Source: an uncultured Pedobacter sp.
GTDB lineage: Bacteria; Bacteroidota; Bacteroidia; Sphingobacteriales; Sphingobacteriaceae
Assembly: GCF_946479715.1 (NCBI RefSeq)
Contig: NZ_CAMLHF010000210.1
Span: 1-9,536 of the forward strand
Length of the DNA stretch: 9,536 bases
Direction of reading: 5' to 3'
Of the stretch, positions 6,186 to 9,536 are shown piece by piece (the stretch's first letter is position 1; each line of letters starts with the position of its first letter). The position numbers were made by a program, and so were the translations under genes. Under the pieces are notes generated by a model. That model saw nothing but the letters and a program-made list of their open reading frames with translations. It was not told the origin of the DNA and ran no database searches.

Positions 6186-7147
6186 GCTTCTACAACAACT
6201 CCCATTGCGCAGAATTTATCAATCCTGGTTGCAATCATTTTCTCAGTTTTCTCTTTAGTAAGTGTTTTCAAGTCGTCAAGAATCTGCTTTTTAATAGTTC
6301 CCGCCATTTGTTCAGGGTTTTGATGTGCACCACCGAGAGGTTCTTTTATAATGCCGTCAATAAGCTTGTTTTTGAACATATCATCAGAAGTCAGCTTCAA
6401 ACATTCCGCTGCTCTTTCTTTATAGTCCCAGCTTCTCCATAAAATTGAGGAACAAGATTCCGGAGAAATTACCGAATACCAGGTATGCTCTAACATATAT
6501 ACTCTATCTCCAATACCAATACCCAAAGCACCTCCAGAGGCACCTTCCCCTACTACAAAACAAAGAATTGGCACTTTTAGTACTGACATTTCTAATAAAT
6601 TTCTGGCAATTGCCTCTCCCTGGCCACGTTCTTCAGCTTCAAGCCCAGGATACGCACCCATAGTATCAATGAAGGATATAACAGGCTTATTAAACTTCTC
6701 GGCCAGTCTCATTAAGCGAAGTGCTTTTCTATAGCCTTCAGGATTAGCCATTCCGAAATTACGGTACTGACGTTCTTTTGTGTTTTTACCTTTCTGATGA
6801 CCAATAATCATTACTGTTTGACCATCGATAGTAGCAAAGCCACCAATAATTGCTTTGTCGTCTCCTACAGTCCTGTCGCCATGCATTTCAATAAAATCAT
6901 CGCAGATCATGCTGATGTAATCTAAAGTCTGGGGCCTTTCCGGATGACGAGACATTTGAACCTTTTGCCAGCCGGTTAAGTGGCTGTAAAGCGTCTTCTG
7001 CGTTTGTTCCAATTTTTCTTCAAGCTCTGCTAAGGTAGCAGACATGTCTACTTTTGTCTTATCAGCAACCTGTTTAACCTTTTCAATTTGCTGAACAAGC
7101 TCAGCTAAAGGTTTTTCAAAATCAAATGATGTTTTTATCTGTTCCAT
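6182..7147 (-). CDS. accA: Acetyl-CoA carboxylase carboxyltransferase subunit alpha
   Basis: AccA pairs with AccD to form the cytosolic carboxyltransferase that moves the carboxyl group from biotin on AccB to acetyl-CoA, giving malonyl-CoA for fatty acid synthesis. The 321 residues agree with the usual 315-325. Visible features are the N-terminal helical segment [19 protein letters not shown] with a coiled coil to about residue 55, [11 protein letters not shown] (68-79), HGDR (89-92), [16 protein letters not shown] (118-133), DTMGAYPG (161-168), and the crotonase-fold oxyanion segment [12 protein letters not shown] (200-211), followed by [13 protein letters not shown] (225-237). The accD partner is not in the window. 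The ATG at 7147 matches the usual family start. Its last codon base and stop codon lie inside the inverted repeat copy 6090-6185, so the terminal alanine and stop may have been supplied by the repeat. A bidirectional terminator follows. Confidence 0.97.
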   Translation of the reverse strand: MEQIKTSFDFEKPLAELVQQIEKVKQVADKTKVDMSATLAELEEKLEQTQKTLYSHLTGWQKVQMSRHPERPQTLDYISMICDDFIEMHGDRTVGDDKAIIGGFATIDGQTVMIIGHQKGKNTKERQYRNFGMANPEGYRKALRLMRLAEKFNKPVISFIDTMGAYPGLEAEERGQGEAIARNLLEMSVLKVPILCFVVGEGASGGALGIGIGDRVYMLEHTWYSVISPESCSSILWRSWDYKERAAECLKLTSDDMFKNKLIDGIIKEPLGGAHQNPEQMAGTIKKQILDDLKTLTKEKTEKMIATRIDKFCAMGVVVEA

Positions 7148-7207
7148 AAGCGGGGTGTAAAAATAGGTATTTTATTTTACCTGTTCAACTCCTTTTTATT
7201 GTAGATA

Positions 7208-7238
7208 CAAGTTTACGGTAAGTTTATAATCAGGTCAA
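7208..7238 (-). promoter_or_regulatory. Possible promoter of accA
   Basis: On the minus strand TTG (7238-7236) is followed after 20 bases by TAAACTTG (7215-7208), one mismatch from TAnnTTTG. It lies in the 99-base gap after the transporter gene and would give a leader of about 55 bases. No terminator separates the transporter from accA, so readthrough from upstream is also possible. Confidence 0.35.
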
Positions 7239-7246
7239 CCTTTATG

Positions 7247-8656
7247 TTATAAATCTATACTTACATGTTTAATAACCTTTGGATCAATAATTAGAAAATT
7301 AGCCAACCCTCCAATAATCAAAGAGGTACCAGCAAGTAGCATGGCATTAATGGCTTCATTACCAAAAATTAAATGGTAAAGAAAATTTAATCCCCCAGTA
7401 GCCGCTATAATTTGTGGAATAACGATAAACATATTAAAGATTCCCATATACATACCCATTTTTTTTGCATGTATCGCACTTGAAAGCATCGCATAAGGCA
7501 TAGAAAGTATACTACCCCATGAAACTCCAATTAATATAAAGGAATAAATCAGGTACTTCGGATCACTAATAAAGTACATCGAGATAAACCCAATCCCCCC
7601 TGCCAGCAAACTAATCATATGGATATATTTTCTATTGATATCTCGCTTTGCAGCATACAGTGTTAATATTAAGGCAAAAGCCATTGAAGATAAACCATAC
7701 ATCCCCATATAGGAGCCCACAAGATCAGCCGCATTGTTATATGCCTTACTGGCATCGGCAAACAGTGCCTTCGATGCAGCATCGCTCATATTATACGCTT
7801 GTTCCAAAGGCAATGGTGCTTTAAAAACATGATCAGTTAATGCCGGTGTAGCCAAACTCCACATGGCAAAAAAAGCGAACCAGCTAAAGAACTGTATTAC
7901 CCCAAGAAGTGCCATCGTTTTTGGCATGTTGGATATACTTTGAAAAATCTGCTTAACTCCGTTTAAAAGTCCCTTACTCTCATGGTTTGATTTTTTTAGT
8001 TCTTCAATATCTTCCGGAGGATATTCTGAGGTCGTAAAAATGGTATATAATATTGATAAGAGAAATACCGCGCCACCTATAGCAAATGCTATTTTAATTG
8101 AAAGAGGAACTATGCCAGGATCAGCAACGTTTGATACACCTAATTTATTTACCAGCCAGGGTAAATTGCTGGCGATCCATGTGCCTACACCGATAATTAA
8201 AGTTTGCATTACGAAACCGTAGGACCGTTGGGATTCAGGCAGCTTATCTGCTACAAGCGCCCTAAAAGGCTCCATACTTATATTTATAGATGCATCCAGA
8301 ACCCACAAGCATCCTGCAGCAACCCAAAGTACAGGTGAGTGTGGCAAAAAGAACAACGTTAAGGTACTTAAAATCGCTCCTATTAGAAAGAAAGGCTTCC
8401 TACGGCCCCATATTGGGTGCCATGTCCTATCACTTAAATAACCAATTATTGGCTGGACGAGTAAACCTGTTAGTGGCGCAGCTACCCAAAGCATTGGAAT
8501 TTCGCCTTCGCTTGCTCCCAGGGTTTGGAAAATTCTTGACATGAATCCACCTTGTAATGCAAATCCAAATTGTATTCCCAAAAATCCAAAGCTCATATTG
8601 AAGATATTCCAAAAGGATAATCTTGGTTTAGCTAGTTTAGTGTTACTCTTTTCCAT
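7247..8656 (-). CDS. MFS sugar transporter, SLC45/GPH-like (probable maltose or other alpha-glucoside uptake)
   Basis: This is an inner-membrane proton-coupled sugar transporter of the SLC45/sucrose-carrier branch of the major facilitator superfamily. Twelve hydrophobic segments are visible, six before and six after a hydrophilic middle loop (about 210-245, rich in E and K). The signature MFS loop between segments 2 and 3 reads GYLSDRTWHPIWGRRKPFF (72-90) with Asp76, Arg85 and Arg86. A second feature is the N-terminal RLSFWNIFNMSFGFLGIQFGF. The ATG at 8656 is chosen (469 residues). A TTG four codons earlier (8668) extends the frame only up to an adjacent TGA and gives no better match. The gene follows a GH65 phosphorylase by 48 bases on the same strand with no terminator, so the pair is probably one operon: the carrier imports a disaccharide and the phosphorylase splits it. 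The substrate is inferred from this neighbour, not from the protein itself. Confidence 0.88.
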   Translation of the reverse strand: MEKSNTKLAKPRLSFWNIFNMSFGFLGIQFGFALQGGFMSRIFQTLGASEGEIPMLWVAAPLTGLLVQPIIGYLSDRTWHPIWGRRKPFFLIGAILSTLTLFFLPHSPVLWVAAGCLWVLDASINISMEPFRALVADKLPESQRSYGFVMQTLIIGVGTWIASNLPWLVNKLGVSNVADPGIVPLSIKIAFAIGGAVFLLSILYTIFTTSEYPPEDIEELKKSNHESKGLLNGVKQIFQSISNMPKTMALLGVIQFFSWFAFFAMWSLATPALTDHVFKAPLPLEQAYNMSDAASKALFADASKAYNNAADLVGSYMGMYGLSSMAFALILTLYAAKRDINRKYIHMISLLAGGIGFISMYFISDPKYLIYSFILIGVSWGSILSMPYAMLSSAIHAKKMGMYMGIFNMFIVIPQIIAATGGLNFLYHLIFGNEAINAMLLAGTSLIIGGLANFLIIDPKVIKHVSIDL

Positions 8657-8704
8657 ATTAAATTTCAATCATTTGTGCAGATGAAAACATGACTTTAACC
8701 CTTA

Positions 8705-9536
8705 TCATACCAATGTTCCATTATAAGAAATCATCTTTTCACCTTTGGGAATACTATATGATTCATTGAATATAAGTACTTCAAGGGTTCGTTCTGAATT
8801 ATTGGTGATGATAATTTGACCTGTAGTTATCTTTATTTTTAATTGTACTCCTCTAAAACCAATGGTAAAAGAAAAAGAATCCCACTGTTTGGGCAAAAAC
8901 GGACTGAACTTTAGCTGATCGTTTCTTACACGCATTCCCGCGAATCCTTCAACAATGCTCATCCAGGTACCTGCCATAGAAGTAATGTGAAGACCGTCTT
9001 CTGTATCATTATTATAATCATCCAGGTCCAGGCGCGCAGTACGCAGGTAAAATTCATAAGCGCGTTGTTCGTCGTTTAGTTTTGCAGCTAATATGCTATG
9101 CACGCAGGGCGAAAGAGAGCTTTCATGAACGGTTCGGCTTTCATAAAAATCGAAGTTTTTTCTTAAAGTTTCCAATTCATAATCCTCTTCAAAGAAATAC
9201 ATTCCCTGCAGCACATCCGCCTGCTTGATGAAGCCCGATCGCAATATTCTGTCCCAGCTCCATTTTTGATTAAGAGGTCGTTCCTCAGCAGGCAAGTCTT
9301 TAACCAGTATCTGTTCCTTATCCATAAAACCATCCTGTTGTAGAAATACTCCTGTATTTTCATCATAAGGATAATACATATTGGTAACTATTTTGGTCCA
9401 GTCGGCAAACTCCAGCTCCGCATTCAGATTTGCATTTATTATTACGTTCTGGTATTGCTCAGGGTATTTTTCCTTCACTATTTCCGCCACTTCAACAGTA
9501 TATATCAATAAAAAGCCATCTAGAGCATTTGCAGTA
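8705..9536 (-). CDS. GH65 disaccharide phosphorylase (maltose phosphorylase type), C-terminal part only
   Basis: GH65 phosphorylases split an alpha-glucoside such as maltose, kojibiose or trehalose with inorganic phosphate, giving beta-glucose 1-phosphate and glucose in the cytosol. About 277 of roughly 770 residues are in the window; the start and the catalytic glutamate lie beyond the right edge. The readable frame opens TANALDGFLLIYTVEVAE and continues without interruption to TGA at 8707-8705. Conserved family segments are GVFLQQDGF (near 9352-9326), SGFIKQADVLQGMYFF with the substrate-contacting Lys-Gln pair (near 9226-9221), TVHESSLSPCVHS (near 9133-9095), and YNNDTEDGLHITSMAGTW whose histidine is at 8989-8987. 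These are followed by the small C-terminal beta domain. The resemblance is closest to maltose phosphorylases as I recall them, but the specificity loop is outside the window. The MFS transporter follows 48 bases downstream. Confidence 0.9.
   Translation of the reverse strand, partial: TANALDGFLLIYTVEVAEIVKEKYPEQYQNVIINANLNAELEFADWTKIVTNMYYPYDENTGVFLQQDGFMDKEQILVKDLPAEERPLNQKWSWDRILRSGFIKQADVLQGMYFFEEDYELETLRKNFDFYESRTVHESSLSPCVHSILAAKLNDEQRAYEFYLRTARLDLDDYNNDTEDGLHITSMAGTWMSIVEGFAGMRVRNDQLKFSPFLPKQWDSFSFTIGFRGVQLKIKITTGQIIITNNSERTLEVLIFNESYSIPKGEKMISYNGTLV

Noticed and set aside
6110..6442. 110-codon plus-strand open frame
   Set aside because: It is made of the 96-bp repeat plus the antisense of accA; it has no independent support.
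8657..8668. TTG start extending the MFS transporter by four codons
   Set aside because: The first codon is TTG preceded directly by TGA; the ATG at 8656 gives the usual N-terminal length of this transporter group.
1..9536. CRISPR array, phage genes or a defence island
   Set aside because: No regularly spaced direct repeats, integrase, transposase or recognisable defence proteins are seen; nearly all the sequence is accounted for by housekeeping and sugar-metabolism genes.

Overview
The window looks like a chromosomal stretch from a member of the Bacteroidota, most likely a Sphingobacteriaceae-type organism (Pedobacter/Mucilaginibacter relatives). The evidence is the AT-rich sequence, start codons without Shine-Dalgarno sequences, promoters of the TTG...TAnnTTTG type, a Ctc-type ribosomal protein L25 next to prs and pth, and a large DUF2723 membrane protein typical of this phylum. 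The genus is an inference; no 16S or other marker is present.

Left part (1-2375, all minus strand), in transcription order: a tRNA-Gln (UUG) with its own promoter and intrinsic terminator, then prs (ribose-phosphate pyrophosphokinase), rplY/ctc (ribosomal protein L25), a strong terminator, and pth (peptidyl-tRNA hydrolase), which has its own promoter-like box and runs off the left edge. This is a translation and nucleotide-precursor housekeeping block.

Middle (2376-6185): an AT-rich divergent intergenic region, then a 1008-residue plus-strand membrane protein of the DUF2723/TMEM260-like family (GT-C fold, probable protein O-glycosyltransferase). It converges on accA. The junction holds the most unusual structure in the window: a 96-bp sequence present twice in inverted orientation (94/96 identical), one copy directly behind each stop codon, with a 20-bp-stem bidirectional terminator between them. 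Each of the two convergent mRNAs would therefore end in the same 96-nt sequence in the same sense orientation, and the accA stop codon lies inside its copy.

Right part (6182-9536, all minus strand): a GH65 disaccharide phosphorylase (C-terminal third only, running off the right edge), an SLC45/GPH-like MFS sugar transporter 48 bases downstream, then accA (carboxyltransferase alpha subunit of acetyl-CoA carboxylase) after 98 bases with a possible promoter of its own. The first two form an uptake-plus-phosphorolysis pair for an alpha-glucoside, probably maltose; accA supplies malonyl-CoA for fatty acid synthesis. No CRISPR array, transposase, phage gene or defence gene is visible.
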